A DNA stretch of 64,000 nucleotides, from the NCBI RefSeq assembly GCF_040438645.1, contig NZ_CP159253.1, positions 558,001-622,000 on the forward strand. The letters run 5' to 3'. Shown here piece by piece: positions 1 through 9,903 of the stretch (its first letter is position 1; the number at the start of each line of letters is the position of its first letter). A program made the translations under genes and the position numbers. The DNA comes from Mesorhizobium sp. WSM2240 (GTDB taxonomy: Bacteria; Pseudomonadota; Alphaproteobacteria; Rhizobiales; Rhizobiaceae). A model generated the notes under the pieces. That model ran no database searches and was not told the DNA's origin. It was given only the letters and a program-made list of their open reading frames with translations.

Positions 1-1798
1 TTTCGGTGGCCTGCGCTTGCAAGCGCTTGACCACGGTGTCGAGAGCGTGTTCGGCGTCCTCCGGCTTCATCTGGCGCGCTCGCGAAATGATTCTTTGCTG
101 ACCAGCCAGATCGAACTGCAAAAGTTCGTCCAACCGCTCAAGTCGTGGCGTCAGGGCCTCGATGGACGGCGGGTCCTGCCAGATTGCCAAGTGTAAGCCC
201 ACCGCCGACGCACTCGCATGCGCCTCCTCCACGCTCACGAACATCTTCGTGCCCAGATCCGAGCGCACGAGAACCTTCGCTGCCGGCGCGGTGTCGCTGA
301 CCGCCGCAGCGGCTTGCGGTTCCGGCTGCCGCGCGGCCGAACTCCCAGCTCCAGCGGCCGGCTTGTGCTTGCCTTTCCCTTTCTTGCGCGCTGCGGCGCC
401 GTCGATCATTGCGGCCTTGCTGGTAGGTTCGGTCGATATCGTAGCGCCAGCGTCGGCCGGCAGTGCAACAGGCTTTGGCTGCAGTTCCAGGAGGCGCATG
501 ACTTCGTGCGCAGTGATCCACGCGCCGTCCACGATCTGCCTCAAGGGCCCCAATGGGAGGTCGGCACCTATTTGGTGATCATTTAATTCGGCAACCACGG
601 GGTGCAACGCCGACGCAAATTCCGAAAGCCGCTCCATGACTCCTTCCAGAACGGCGCAGTGCTCTGCGTCGAGTGGGCGCCCCTTGTTCTTCATCACAGC
701 GTCGGCCGTCGAGACGAATGCCGGAAAAACGTCCATGATAAAGGCTCCCAGCAGACCCACTTGCCCGTTGTGACCGATGAGGATTTCCCTGACGGGTGCT
801 TCAGACGTCCTCACCTGCGGGTCAATCTTGACCTGCGCGAGAGCGATCCGCGATTGCAGCTGCATTACCTTTGAATTGACTACCCAGCCGGTGTGCAGCC
901 GCAGCGCGGCCTCTTCTTCCTGCCTCATCTCGGCTGTTGAACTTGGTAAGTTGGTAGTCGCGGCGCAGACGGACCGCATCCATTCGTAGCGCTGTACTTT
1001 CTTGTCCCACAGCTCCATGCGAGCCACATGATACTTCGCCAAACTCGGAGCAGATCGGCTCAGCTGGTCGGGGGTGGCATTGGATTGGACCATCCGGTGA
1101 AGGACTTTGGCCACACGCTCCCTGTCCTGTTCCACCTTTTCGAAAATCTTTTGAGCCACCATGTTGCAATCCTCCGCCCGACTGAGCGCGTCGTCGCGGA
1201 GTTGACGCACCTGATCGTCGGACAGAATGCTACGCGCCACAGGCCGGGGCAGGCTCGCGTAGTAGTCCAGAATTTTTGCGCCCGCATTGACGACCCGATC
1301 GATCTGGTCTTGCGCGTCCTCCAACGACTTTATGTTTTGCAGGCCCTTTTTCTGGGAAATGTCGAGTTCCTCAGCCAGCTCGTGCATTCGTCGCTTTGCC
1401 TCGTTGATCTCTTCGCTTGACAAGCAAATGGGGACTGCCACACCCGAAGTTGACGGCTGGCTGGCGACCGTCGCCAAAGCTTCACCCTCCGACAGTGAGG
1501 AAACACTGCGCCGCCGCGGACTAGCTGCACGTGGCGCGGCGGCTGCACGTGGCGCAGCAACCGGGATTCTATGTGGGCGAACGGAGGGGCCGGAAGATCT
1601 GCCGCCAAGGTCTTCATGGGCACCGCGCGCAGCCGAGGGTGACCCTTTACCTTGAGGCTCAGAGCGCATCCGCTCCAGGACGGAACCGAACGATTGGCTG
1701 CCTTCCCCGGACGCAACACTTGATTGCGAGCGCGGACTGCTCGATCCGGCTCCAGCACCCCCAATGTGCGATGTTCCAGATCTGCCAATGCCCGTCAT
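1..1798 (-). CDS. Large secreted-effector-like protein of unknown function (3' end beyond window)
   Basis: An uninterrupted minus-strand frame begins at the ATG whose complement is 1796-1798, with a GGAG ribosome site 8 nt upstream, and runs past base 1, giving at least 599 residues. I translated it by hand and found no stop. The first ~120 residues are rich in Ser, Gly, Pro and Arg (start MTGIGRSGTSHIGGAGAGS). Next comes a long charged helical stretch with many Glu, Lys and Gln residues, then an Ala/Lys/Pro-rich linker around residues 390-440. A disordered Ser/Gly-rich N-terminus is common in rhizobial type III effectors, but I see no convincing tts box and recognise no catalytic domain. A type IV substrate or a non-secreted protein is also possible. 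The existence of the gene is well supported; its function is not. Confidence 0.7.
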   Translation of the reverse strand, partial: MTGIGRSGTSHIGGAGAGSSSPRSQSSVASGEGSQSFGSVLERMRSEPQGKGSPSAARGAHEDLGGRSSGPSVRPHRIPVAAPRAAAAPRAASPRRRSVSSLSEGEALATVASQPSTSGVAVPICLSSEEINEAKRRMHELAEELDISQKKGLQNIKSLEDAQDQIDRVVNAGAKILDYYASLPRPVARSILSDDQVRQLRDDALSRAEDCNMVAQKIFEKVEQDRERVAKVLHRMVQSNATPDQLSRSAPSLAKYHVARMELWDKKVQRYEWMRSVCAATTNLPSSTAEMRQEEEAALRLHTGWVVNSKVMQLQSRIALAQVKIDPQVRTSEAPVREILIGHNGQVGLLGAFIMDVFPAFVSTADAVMKNKGRPLDAEHCAVLEGVMERLSEFASALHPVVAELNDHQIGADLPLGPLRQIVDGAWITAHEVMRLLELQPKPVALPADAGATISTEPTSKAAMIDGAAARKKGKGKHKPAAGAGSSAARQPEPQAAAAVSDTAPAAKVLVRSDLGTKMFVSVEEAHASASAVGLHLAIWQDPPSIEALTPRLERLDELLQFDLAGQQRIISRARQMKPEDAEHALDTVVKRLQAQATE

Positions 1799-1877
1799 GT
1801 TTCATCTCCGATATAGGCGAGAATCCGCTGCTTATTGTTTGGGCTGCTCAGCCGTAGCGCATCAGGGCTTTGGCGTG

Positions 1878-2515
1878 TCAGTGCTTCGCCCAGATGACCC
1901 GTGGCATGACGTTAACCAGCGGCATGTCTTCGTTGATCGTCACGGCCAGCCCGGAAAGCTGGTGAGGCGCGGCAGGTCTAGATAGACCGCTTGGCTGACG
2001 ATTAACTGTCGAAGAGCTTTTCCCTGATGCGACAAACGGAATCCGATTGCCGGGGAGTGCGTTTCCGGATGCCATGGGTGATGAGTTCCGTAACCGGCAC
2101 CACGACGTATCCGCGGGGCTCGGGCGGCGGCTCAAGATGGTCTGCAGGTTCATCACCAATACGCACGCGGCGACCAAAAACAGCGTTGCTTGCATTGGGA
2201 CGAGCGGCATGTCCTCCGGCACCGGTAAGGGTGATTTCGAAATTGTCCTCGGCCGACATGATCGCTCCCGGACGGACTCAAACACGCCCACGGGGAGATC
2301 TTGCATGTTGTGGATGTCGTAGATCTCATCGAACGGGAAGCACTCCATCAACCGTTCGTCGAGCATTGAGAGCGCTCCTCGTCGCCCATTCTTCCGCAGG
2401 CTGGAAGATGACGAACGCATGCGTCGGCGGTTCCGGAATCTGGCGGAGAGCTTCGGTCAGATGTACGATGTAGCCCTGCATCACAAGTCCCGGGATGTGC
2501 TCGTAACCGAGCGGT
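1878..2515 (-). pseudogene. Relic of an M20-family amidohydrolase (hippurate hydrolase / aminoacylase type)
   Basis: Pieces of an M20 metallopeptidase appear in order but in different frames. FQPAEE lies near 2430, FDEIYDIHNMQDLPVG near 2300-2350, and MSAEDNFEITLTGAGGHAARP starts at 2259 except that the family's usual AARPH has become AARPN. A fragment NEDMPLVNV follows near 1900. Intact family members read through FQPAEE, GxHN and GGHxARP in one frame of about 390 residues. Here at least two frameshifts are needed and the zinc-binding 5' third (CGHDGH) is missing. The relic ends 79 bases upstream of the effector-like gene. It is a decayed gene, not a functional enzyme. Confidence 0.75.
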
Positions 2516-2706
2516 GAGGTATCGAGCCGGTGATCCAGTTCTCAAAGCCCAGCGCGCTGGCGCCCTCGTCTGGCTTCGACCGGCCTTAGACTTTGCGGAT
2601 GGCGCACGACGCGAGGGCTCCGCCAAAGGCTGCGTCAACAAAGCCATTGCTATTGCGTTCCAGCAGGACTATCGGAGCCCGCCAGTTCGGCATGGAGTAA
2701 TCGCCC

Positions 2707-4629
2707 TTGGCCAATGATGACGGTGGCAGACCCGCTGATCCGCTACACCCGGCAGCCCAGGAATCGCCTGGCCGGCCCAATATCAAAATCTTGGTGCTTG
2801 GTGCGCTCGGCGTCGTGTACGGGGACATCGGCACCAGCCCGATTTATGCCCTTCGCGAAGCCTTGCGTGCATCGACGGGCGGAAATCAGGCAGGACGGGA
2901 GGAGGTTCTTGGCATCCTGTCGCTGATCGTCTGGGCGCTGACGATTATCGTCACCATCAAATATATCTTTTTCGTGCTTCGAGCCGACAACAGGGGGGAA
3001 GGCGGCACGCTGTCGCTGATGGCGCTTGCGCGACGTGGACTTCCCAAGCGCTCATCGACCGTGATCCTCTGGGTCGGAATGTGTGGCGCGGCGCTGTTTC
3101 TCGGCGACGCTGTCATCACACCGGCAATTTCGGTGCTCTCAGCCGTCGAGGGGCTTGAAATGGTAACGCCGGCCTTCGGCCCCTACGTCGTGCCGATCAC
3201 GCTGATTATTCTGGCCGTGCTGTTTGCGGTACAGCGTTTTGGAACCGGCAGCGTTGCATCGGTATTCGGACCGGTCACCGCGTTGTGGTTTCTCGCGATC
3301 GGGCTTTCCGGACTGATGCACATCGCGGACGATCCGAGCGTTCTAGCGGCAATCAACCCGCTCTATATCGTATATTTTCTCAGCCATTCGCCTGGCACTG
3401 CTTTCGTGACCATTGGCGCGGTATTTCTTGCGGTGACAGGGGCTGAAGCGCTCTACGCTGATCTCGGTCATTTTGGCCGCAGGCCAATTGTGCTGGCCTG
3501 GTTAGTGATCGTATTTCCGTGCCTGCTGCTCAGCTATTTCGGGCAAGGCGCATTTGTTCTTTCCCGAGGCGGGACGATCGGACATCCATTCTTCGAGATG
3601 AATCACGGTTGGACGTTGGCGCCGATAGTGGCGCTGGCTACGGCAGCAACCGTGATTGCCAGCCAGGCGGTGATTTCCGGCGCTTATTCACTGGTGCGAC
3701 AAGCCGTCCAGCTCAACATGCTTCCGCGCTTTGAAATCCAGCATACATCCGAAATGCAATCGGGGCAGATCTACCTGCCGCGCGTCAATCTGCTGCTCGC
3801 GTTGTCGGTGATGCTGCTGGTTGTCGGCTTCGGTGAGTCCAGCGCCCTCGCATCAGCCTACGGTATATCGGTCACCGGCAACATGGTTGTGACGACAATC
3901 CTGCTTTATGTCGCGATGAGGCGAATCTGGAGGTGGACGCTTCTGCCGGCGCTTGGGCTGACAGTCTTTTTCGGGGTCGTCGATGTCGGCTTCTTCCTGG
4001 CGAATATCGTGAAGGTGTGGCAGGGCGGCTGGGTGTCGATCCTTATTGCTGGTGCAGTTCTTGTCGTCATGATGACCTGGGTGCGCGGAACCCGCCTCCT
4101 CTTCGAGAAGTCCCGCAAGAGCGAAATCCCGCTCGATTTTCTCGCTGAGCAGATGACGGCCAACCCACCGCACCTTGTGCCCGGCACCGCCGTTTTCCTG
4201 ACCAGCGATCGGATGAGCGCGCCGGCCGCGCTGATGCACAGCTTGAAGCATTACAAGGTGCTGCATGAGCAAAACGTTATTCTGTCAGCGGTGACGGCGC
4301 AGGACCCGACCGTTCCGGATAGTGAGCGGATCAAGATAACGCCGATCAACGATCTCTTTATGCGTGTGACGATGAGGTTCGGCTACATGGAGCAGCCGAA
4401 CATCCCGAAGGCGATGGCGATCTGCCGTAAGCAGGGCTGGAAATTCGATATCATGTCGACCTCCTTCTTCTTGTCCCGGCGCTCGATCAAGGCCTCGGCC
4501 AATTCCGGTATGCCGCTCTGGCAAGATCGGCTGTTCATTGGGCTTGCCAGCACGGCTGCCGACGCAACGGAGTATTTCCAGATTCCAACCGGACGGGTCG
4601 TTGAGGTTGGTACCCAAGTTACCGTCTGA
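2707..4629 (+). CDS. kup: Low-affinity potassium transport protein Kup
   Basis: A 640-residue inner-membrane potassium/proton symporter of the KUP/HAK family, close to the usual rhizobial length of ~630. The signature [14 protein letters not shown] lies near residues 36-50. About twelve hydrophobic segments follow, then a hydrophilic cytoplasmic C-terminal third that includes [13 protein letters not shown]. The start is a TTG at 2707: an in-frame stop lies at 2698-2700, and GGAG is 9 nt upstream. It stands alone on the + strand between the M20 relic and an unknown minus-strand gene. Family function is K+ uptake, often at low pH or under osmotic stress. No regulatory site is evident. Confidence 0.95.
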   Translation: MANDDGGRPADPLHPAAQESPGRPNIKILVLGALGVVYGDIGTSPIYALREALRASTGGNQAGREEVLGILSLIVWALTIIVTIKYIFFVLRADNRGEGGTLSLMALARRGLPKRSSTVILWVGMCGAALFLGDAVITPAISVLSAVEGLEMVTPAFGPYVVPITLIILAVLFAVQRFGTGSVASVFGPVTALWFLAIGLSGLMHIADDPSVLAAINPLYIVYFLSHSPGTAFVTIGAVFLAVTGAEALYADLGHFGRRPIVLAWLVIVFPCLLLSYFGQGAFVLSRGGTIGHPFFEMNHGWTLAPIVALATAATVIASQAVISGAYSLVRQAVQLNMLPRFEIQHTSEMQSGQIYLPRVNLLLALSVMLLVVGFGESSALASAYGISVTGNMVVTTILLYVAMRRIWRWTLLPALGLTVFFGVVDVGFFLANIVKVWQGGWVSILIAGAVLVVMMTWVRGTRLLFEKSRKSEIPLDFLAEQMTANPPHLVPGTAVFLTSDRMSAPAALMHSLKHYKVLHEQNVILSAVTAQDPTVPDSERIKITPINDLFMRVTMRFGYMEQPNIPKAMAICRKQGWKFDIMSTSFFLSRRSIKASANSGMPLWQDRLFIGLASTAADATEYFQIPTGRVVEVGTQVTV

Positions 4630-4913
4630 ACTGCCGCTCCAGTGCACCACCTGCTGGAAGGCGGAGCAGGGCCAAAACGTCCGGAGGGGGATAGCTACCG
4701 TTTGGGACGCATGCCTGGAGGTTCGCAACGCGGCGAGCGGATCTGCGTACTGCATTGCGGCTGCACGCCCGCCGCGTGATCGCAGGGCACGTTATCATGA
4801 TTACAATGGATTCCAATTCCTGCGGATCGTGCTCTGCATGACAATGTCCGGCACCCCCAAATCACAGCCGATTTAAGTCCCGGCCATCGGAACCGACAGC
4901 AGGGACTTGTGAC

Positions 4914-5429
4914 CTATTTCGACCGGACCCACCAGAGCACCACGCCCTCGATTCCATCCCCGGCTGCCAGCCTCACGGCGACGTCGTCTGCCTCGTCTTC
5001 TGCCAGTCCACGGGTCTTCAACGCACTGCAGACAGCTTTGGGCCAGACACCGCTCGAGCGTTCGTGGTTTCGCGCGAGATTGAGGGTGAACGGCTGCCGT
5101 GGTTCGCCGCCTCTCCATTTGGCATGGATGCCTTGCGCTTCCATTTGGGTTTCAAACTCTTTCCGTGAAAACACCAACTCGATCTCGACGCCGACGGTAT
5201 CGCCTGCCTGCACTCTTGCGGCGGCATCCACAGCGATATGGCAAGGCACTCCCCTTTGCCTGAGCGCCTGGGTCAACTCGGCGACAACGCGTCCATCGGC
5301 GATCCTGCCGTCCTTGTGACTGAGATCGTAATGCAAGCTAATGTCCTCTGTCCCTTTTGTCGCCGCGAGCCACGCGACAAAAAAGCCGCGAACTGCTCGC
5401 GCACGCGTTTCCAGTGATTCCTCGTTCAT
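4914..5429 (-). CDS. Hypothetical protein, 171 aa
   Basis: A soluble, acidic protein that I do not recognise. The start chosen is ATG 5429 (MNEESLETRARAVRG); an upstream in-frame start would add 12 basic residues. The ribosome site is weak for either choice. Residues 1-60 are predicted helical and charged, a beta-rich middle contains DTVGVEIELVFSRKEFE, and the C-terminus ends VVLWWVRSK. No signal peptide or membrane segment is seen. It ends 284 bases from the 3' end of kup, facing it, so the two genes converge. Codon use is island-like with strong G/C at third positions, which supports real coding. Confidence 0.55.
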   Translation of the reverse strand: MNEESLETRARAVRGFFVAWLAATKGTEDISLHYDLSHKDGRIADGRVVAELTQALRQRGVPCHIAVDAAARVQAGDTVGVEIELVFSRKEFETQMEAQGIHAKWRGGEPRQPFTLNLARNHERSSGVWPKAVCSALKTRGLAEDEADDVAVRLAAGDGIEGVVLWWVRSK

Positions 5430-5877
5430 CGCAACTCGGCACGTTCGACGTCTCGCCGCCCTCAATCCCGTTCGCGGTCGCCTCTGCTTTGTCTTCAGGC
5501 CGCCCCCAGTGGTTCAGCGTTCCCCCGAACGGTCTTCGTGTACGGAGGCAGCGTGAGCGGCCGCGCACCGACTATGAAACGTTTTCGAGGTTTGCCGCCC
5601 CGTGCAGGTGACCCTGATTGCGAATTGCGCCATCTGAGCTTCCAGTCGGCCGCGCGGCAAACACGGGCTCACCTTGCAGACCAGGGCGGCCAATCGTTTT
5701 CTTCGGCGCTCTCGACACGGGTGCGATCGATCGCCGATGACTACTCAACGGCTTGGCGCGCCAAAATGACCGTCGGTAAAATTTGGGCGCTGTAAGTCCC
5801 CTGCATGAAGGACGACAGGTTTTAGCAGGCGTGATCTTTGCCTCGCGGAGTTGAAGCTGTCTCCACTCGGCGCGAGG
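5430..5877. other. Intergenic region, no gene seen
   Basis: This stretch lies between the start of the hypothetical gene and the 3' end of the syrB-like gene. Short open frames exist on both strands but none has a ribosome site, recognisable motif or consistent codon bias. I see no repeat, tRNA or insertion-sequence end. Confidence 0.4.
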
Positions 5878-6366
5878 CTACGAGAGAGTGGCACCGGCGA
5901 GCCCCAGCTTTTTCCTGAGGTCGGCGTTTTCTTTCCGGAGCCGGTCGGCGAGGAGCTTCTTCAAACGGGCGTTCTCTTCTTCAAGCTTCACCAGATCCTT
6001 GAGCTCATCGCTCTGTGTTGTCTGCCCGGCCGCCTTCTTCCACTGAGAGTAGGTCTGCCGCGATATTCCGGCTTTCTGAACAGCGGCTTTGATGGTCTGT
6101 CCCTGTCCGATCTGCTTTTCGATCTCCCCGAGCTTTTCGGCCCGCTCTTTCTCAGAGTAGATTTTCAGCGGTTTTCCGGCTGTAGGGGACGGGACCGCTT
6201 GGGATGAAGATGCCTGTGAAGCCGACTTGGGGGTTCTGGCTCGTACAGCACCTGCGCGCTGTGCGGGTCGCTTCCTCGTCTTCGGCGCCTTGGTATCAGG
6301 TGTCTGTTCCTGAACCGGCACCTCGGCTGTTGCCTGGTTTGCCTCGGTTCCCTTGAGGTTGGCCAT
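5878..6366 (-). CDS. SyrB-family regulatory protein
   Basis: A 162-residue basic protein. Residues 1-75 form a low-complexity Ala/Pro/Lys/Arg/Ser arm. Residues ~70-115 contain KIYSEKERAEKLGEIEKQ and a helix-turn-helix-like AGISRQTYSQWKKAAG, related to transposase-type and SyrB DNA-binding segments. The C-terminus is a leucine-rich coiled coil (LEEENARLKKLLADRLRKEN). This layout matches the SyrB family of rhizobia. In Sinorhizobium meliloti, SyrB is reported to oppose SyrM, an activator of symbiotic regulation; whether that holds here is inference. The start ATG 6366 has GGGAG ~8 nt upstream. There are no close operon partners. Confidence 0.75.
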   Translation of the reverse strand: MANLKGTEANQATAEVPVQEQTPDTKAPKTRKRPAQRAGAVRARTPKSASQASSSQAVPSPTAGKPLKIYSEKERAEKLGEIEKQIGQGQTIKAAVQKAGISRQTYSQWKKAAGQTTQSDELKDLVKLEEENARLKKLLADRLRKENADLRKKLGLAGATLS

Positions 6367-7151
6367 GAGACGCTCCCTTCGATGTCAAACATCTATTCTC
6401 GCACGCAGCATCAAGAACTTCCGGACTTTGTCAACAGTGCCAAAAAAAACCGTGCGCCTCACTCGCTGTTCGACGCATGGATATACTATCCGGTGACTCC
6501 CCCACGACGCAGATCCGAGTCGCTTGTTCTTTTGCCTGCTTCGATATGGTGGGGCTCCTGAAAAGCCCCGCAATCCGACACGGAGTTAGGCAGGATGTGC
6601 ACGACCTTAATCTCTGAGCTGCGAAACGGTCCGGGGTGTGCCCTTTCGGGATGCCTTTAATAGCAACGTCGTCGGTCGCCACTCCCGCGCACCTAACTAC
6701 CTGCTATTCAGAAGGGCGATTGGCGTCTGCGTGGGCAGAGCGTCCCGACGAGCTCAAGCGTGGAAGGAGCAGCGCTCGGTGGACCGACAATGTTCAATAT
6801 AACGCCAAGTTTAAGTGTTAAGATGCGCGGTGCTGAGACTAGGCGAGCCGCGCGCCCGGGCTGCGCAACCCGACCAACTCCGCCCGGCGAGCGCTCGCTG
6901 CCGGGAGCGCCGAAAACAGAACGTCTTGAGGCATTCTCGACAATATCCGCCGTCTTCTCGCCGGCCTCTTGCGCCTTCAGCATCTCGATGACGTTCCTGA
7001 AAACTGCGACGGTCGCATCGGTTCGTCTCGTGTTCGACGGACTCTAGTCTGGAGAAGGTTCAGGGTCTCAGGTCAGGGTCCCTGCCCAGCGACTGGACAG
7101 CCTGCACACGCGACACTCTTGGCGGCGGGAAAAGAGACGGAGCGGATGCGC
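6367..7151. other. Intergenic region with possible coding debris
   Basis: No supported gene. On the minus strand near 6930-7030 a frame reads VAVFRNVIEMLKAQEAGEK, which looks protein-like but has no start, no recognised family and breaks into low-quality sequence; it may be a relic. A GGGGCT...AGCCCC hairpin sits near 6553-6572 without a T-run. Nothing else is recognisable. Confidence 0.35.
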
Positions 7152-7454
7152 CTACACCTGCACCTGCCCACCGCCCGAACGGGAAGCAGCGATCCACGGC
7201 ATTACCGCCTCGGGGTCTTCCAGGATTCCGTGTCGCTTCGCAAAGCCGACAAAGGCATCGCGCCCCACGCCCATCGGCTTAACGCCATCATTTGCTTGGT
7301 AGCACGCGCGAAGGGCTGTTTCATGGATCAAACCGCGGCGGTCCTCCGGCCAGTCCTCCAGAAAGTCAATCGCGCCTGCGAGATCGACAATTTCCTGCAC
7401 GAGGTGGGATCCATGCTTGACGAAGACAGGGCTGCTGAATGCCGTAACGTTCAT
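7152..7454 (-). CDS. DUF982 domain protein
   Basis: A 100-residue protein matching the rhizobial DUF982 family. It has an opening beta segment (SSPVFVKHGSHLVQEI), a central DFLEDWPEDRRG, a conserved helix ending ALRACYQAN, and the closing FVGFAKRHGI segment. The start ATG 7454 is chosen because GGAGGA precedes it by 5 nt; a codon four residues earlier lacks such a site. Members occur in many copies in Rhizobiales, often on symbiotic replicons, and their function is unknown. The gene stands alone. Confidence 0.8.
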   Translation of the reverse strand: MNVTAFSSPVFVKHGSHLVQEIVDLAGAIDFLEDWPEDRRGLIHETALRACYQANDGVKPMGVGRDAFVGFAKRHGILEDPEAVMPWIAASRSGGGQVQV

Positions 7455-7941
7455 TCGTTCCTCCAAATTGTCGAACGGTTCGGGTGTGTGAAGAGACCGC
7501 CGTTGGAACGGCGACCATTGCAGAATGTGTTGTCAGCCTGATGACGGTTCAAGATCGCACTGGCTGTCGAGATGATAGCTCCGCGCACCACACACTCGAG
7601 GCGCCGATACGGAGGTTTGCATCAGATCGCGAAGGGTACGGCAGCATGCGAGCAGAGCATAACCTGGGACATGAACGAAGAGGCCGCAAGGTCGGAACCT
7701 GCCCGTCGACGCGTGCTTGCTCGGATACCACCGCGGCGAGATGTAGGGGCCGCTCGGAACACAACGAGCACGTCATTTCGCTCCTGCCTTCTCGCTAGAC
7801 GCGCTTGTTGCGTCCTAGGTAGCACCGCAACAAGGGATGTGATTTGCGTCGAGCTCGCTCTACTCACGCCCATCGGTCGGGTTGATCGGAGTCCCCGGGC
7901 ACGCACCTGAATCTCCGCCTGCAGATGGCCGGTTGGGCGCT
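7455..7941. other. Intergenic region, no gene seen
   Basis: Between the DUF982 gene and the 3' end of the DapA-family gene. The short frames on both strands lack ribosome sites and motifs. I see no repeat or RNA gene. Confidence 0.4.
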
Positions 7942-8844
7942 TCATCGGGCAGTGCCGGCCGGCAGTTGTTCCAGCACCTCGGCGATCTGCCGCTTGGCTG
8001 CGGCGGAGAGCCCAAGGATGGGCCGAGGAGGTTCCGGGCGGCAGATGTCGAGCAGTTCGGAAAGTGCATAGACGGTGCGCAGACTAGAGAACCGTCTGAA
8101 AAGACTCCAAAGCGGCGCCAGTTCGGCATCGAGGCGCCGTGCTTCCGCGGCATCGCGCTGCTGAGCGGCCCGGACGATCTTGAGGCAGATTGCGGGCAGG
8201 ATGCCGCCGAGCACGCTGTACCATGTATCGGCGCCGGCGATCATGGCTTCGGTGGCGTTCCAGTCGCCGCTGTAGCCTATAGAGAAGCCTTTTGGCAGCG
8301 TTCTTCTCAGTCCGGCAAGATGGCCCCCGATATCCTCGGCCTTGTCGGTCGGGTTCTTGATCGCCGTAATTCCCGGCACCTCCGCAAGACGGCTGACAAG
8401 TGCCGACGAGAACCGGAAGTGCGTCGCTCCGGGATTGTCGTAGATGACAATCGGCAGTCCGCCTTCGCGCGCCACGGTCGAGAAATGTTCGAAGACCTCG
8501 TCGTCGGTGAGGGGAGTGTAGGAGATTGCCGCAAGCAGTCCCGCAGCAGCGCCGAGTGTCCTGGCGTCCTGCGCGAGCTTGACCGACTCGTCGGTGCGCA
8601 GCGCGCCGATGCCCACAACGATCGGCGCCCGTCCGCCGGTCTCTTCTAGGGCCGCGGCGAGAGCTCGCCGGCGTTCCTCGCGCGACAAATACATATAGGT
8701 GCCAGTGCTGCCAAGCAGGCCTATGGAATCGACATCGGCGGCGCAAAGCTTGGCAACCAGTGTGCGAAGGTCGTCGACGTCGACGCGGCCGTTCCGGTCG
8801 GACGGAGTGATCGGAAAAGCACAAAGCCCGCGCAGGAATGTCAT
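7942..8844 (-). CDS. Dihydrodipicolinate synthase / N-acetylneuraminate lyase family aldolase
   Basis: A 300-residue class I aldolase of the DapA/NanA superfamily with a TIM-barrel fold. The N-terminal LLGSTGTYMYLSREER matches the G-S-T-G-E substrate loop except that the usual Glu is Tyr. The catalytic Tyr is in VIYDNPGATHFRF, and the Schiff-base Lys is in ITAIKNPTDKAED. The start ATG 8844 has GGAG 9 nt upstream. The altered loop and location away from lysine genes suggest a catabolic aldolase or lyase rather than housekeeping DapA; the substrate cannot be named. It lies just downstream of a methionine-gamma-lyase relic on the same strand and may be the surviving member of an amino-acid operon. 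Confidence 0.85.
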   Translation of the reverse strand: MTFLRGLCAFPITPSDRNGRVDVDDLRTLVAKLCAADVDSIGLLGSTGTYMYLSREERRRALAAALEETGGRAPIVVGIGALRTDESVKLAQDARTLGAAAGLLAAISYTPLTDDEVFEHFSTVAREGGLPIVIYDNPGATHFRFSSALVSRLAEVPGITAIKNPTDKAEDIGGHLAGLRRTLPKGFSIGYSGDWNATEAMIAGADTWYSVLGGILPAICLKIVRAAQQRDAAEARRLDAELAPLWSLFRRFSSLRTVYALSELLDICRPEPPRPILGLSAAAKRQIAEVLEQLPAGTAR

Positions 8845-8896
8845 GGCGTTGCTCCACGGCGTGCCGGTGGACGGGGAGTGGCTCGGAGCCGTGGCA

Positions 8897-9734
8897 TCAG
8901 AGCGCCCTGAGATCGAACATCCTCTTCATTTCCAGTCCCAGTGACAGTCGGATGAGGTCCTCGGTCACGCCTTCGGGAAGATGCGCGTTCTTGCGTATCG
9001 CCTGGCGTGCGCGGTTCAGGCTCGCTGGATGGCAGATCAGGCTGTCGGCATCGCCGAGGCTTACTGTACGCGTTATCAGCTGCAATCGATCGATCATTGT
9101 CCTGGCCCCGTCGAATCCCACTACATCACCCGTCCCACGCTTTCTGCGCTCTCCGCGTTCCTGATCCTGCGCGGCCCTCAAGACGCGCAAGCCCGTTGGG
9201 AAGCTTGTACAGCGAATCTGCATCGCCAAGCAGCGCCCCGCCGTATCCCCATGTCCGGTTATGTACTTGGTCAGCGAGTGCAGGACAAGGTTGGCGCCGT
9301 CTTCCAGCGGGCGCTGCAGAGCCAGTAACGCAAAGTTGCTGTCGAACGCGACCTTCACGCCGCGAGCATGCGCCCGTTCGGCGATTGCCGCGATGTCGAT
9401 AATTCGGCTGAGCGGGTTCACTGGGGTCTCGAAATACACCATGCGCGTCCGCTCCGTGAGGACTCGATCAAGGTTGTCGGAATTGGAGAGATCGACCGGG
9501 ATGACCTTGGTGCCGAACCGCGGGAGCGCCTGTTGTGAACGACGAGTTCGCTGCATCGTTGGCCGCCACGCTCTCGAAGCCGTAGGTCGAGGTCAGGAAG
9601 ACAGGTGGCTGGATCGCATTGGCGAAATCGGATGGATTGAATCCGTGAGGGGCGCGGGTGGCGAAACCGAGATCGGTTCCGGTCCGCGACTGATCTCTGG
9701 ACAGGGCGTCAAAACTCCCGGAGGTGCTGCTCAT
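8897..9734 (-). pseudogene. Relic of a methionine gamma-lyase / cystathionine gamma-synthase-type PLP enzyme
   Basis: The N-terminal piece starts at ATG 9734 and reads TDLGFATRAPHGFNP then PPVFLTSTYGFES, after which the frame changes. A second frame gives MVYFETPVNPLSRIIDI and the PLP-lysine segment HSLTKYITGHGD. It then jumps, after a large deletion, to RTVSLGDADSLICHPAS and LIRLSLGLE. Intact enzymes have ~390-430 residues in one frame. The stretch between the N-terminal piece and the PLP domain and the central domain after the lysine are both lost. An intact, related enzyme lies at 11497-12630. Non-functional remnant. Confidence 0.8.
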
Positions 9735-9903
9735 CGCGGTCCTGTTCAGCTTGCAGAATGCGCGCACACTGCTCATGCGGAATCTCCAGTTTGCAAAAAA
9801 AGACATGGCCCAGTCTCAAGATCTCGCTTGTGCCGGTCCCCTACATGTCATGGGTGCGCGCCAGTCTATGAGGCGCTTCCGGACCAGGTCCTAGGCGGCG
9901 TCT

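Noticed and set aside
822..1788. Several minus-strand frames of 70-150 codons overlapping the effector-like gene
   Set aside because: They are out-of-frame shadows of the 1-1798 coding sequence, which has a ribosome site and consistent codon use; these do not.
1900..2060. Possible tts box (GTCAGC element) upstream of the effector-like gene
   Set aside because: Only the first six bases fit the consensus on the minus strand; the TCGAAAGCT core is absent. Not reported as a site.
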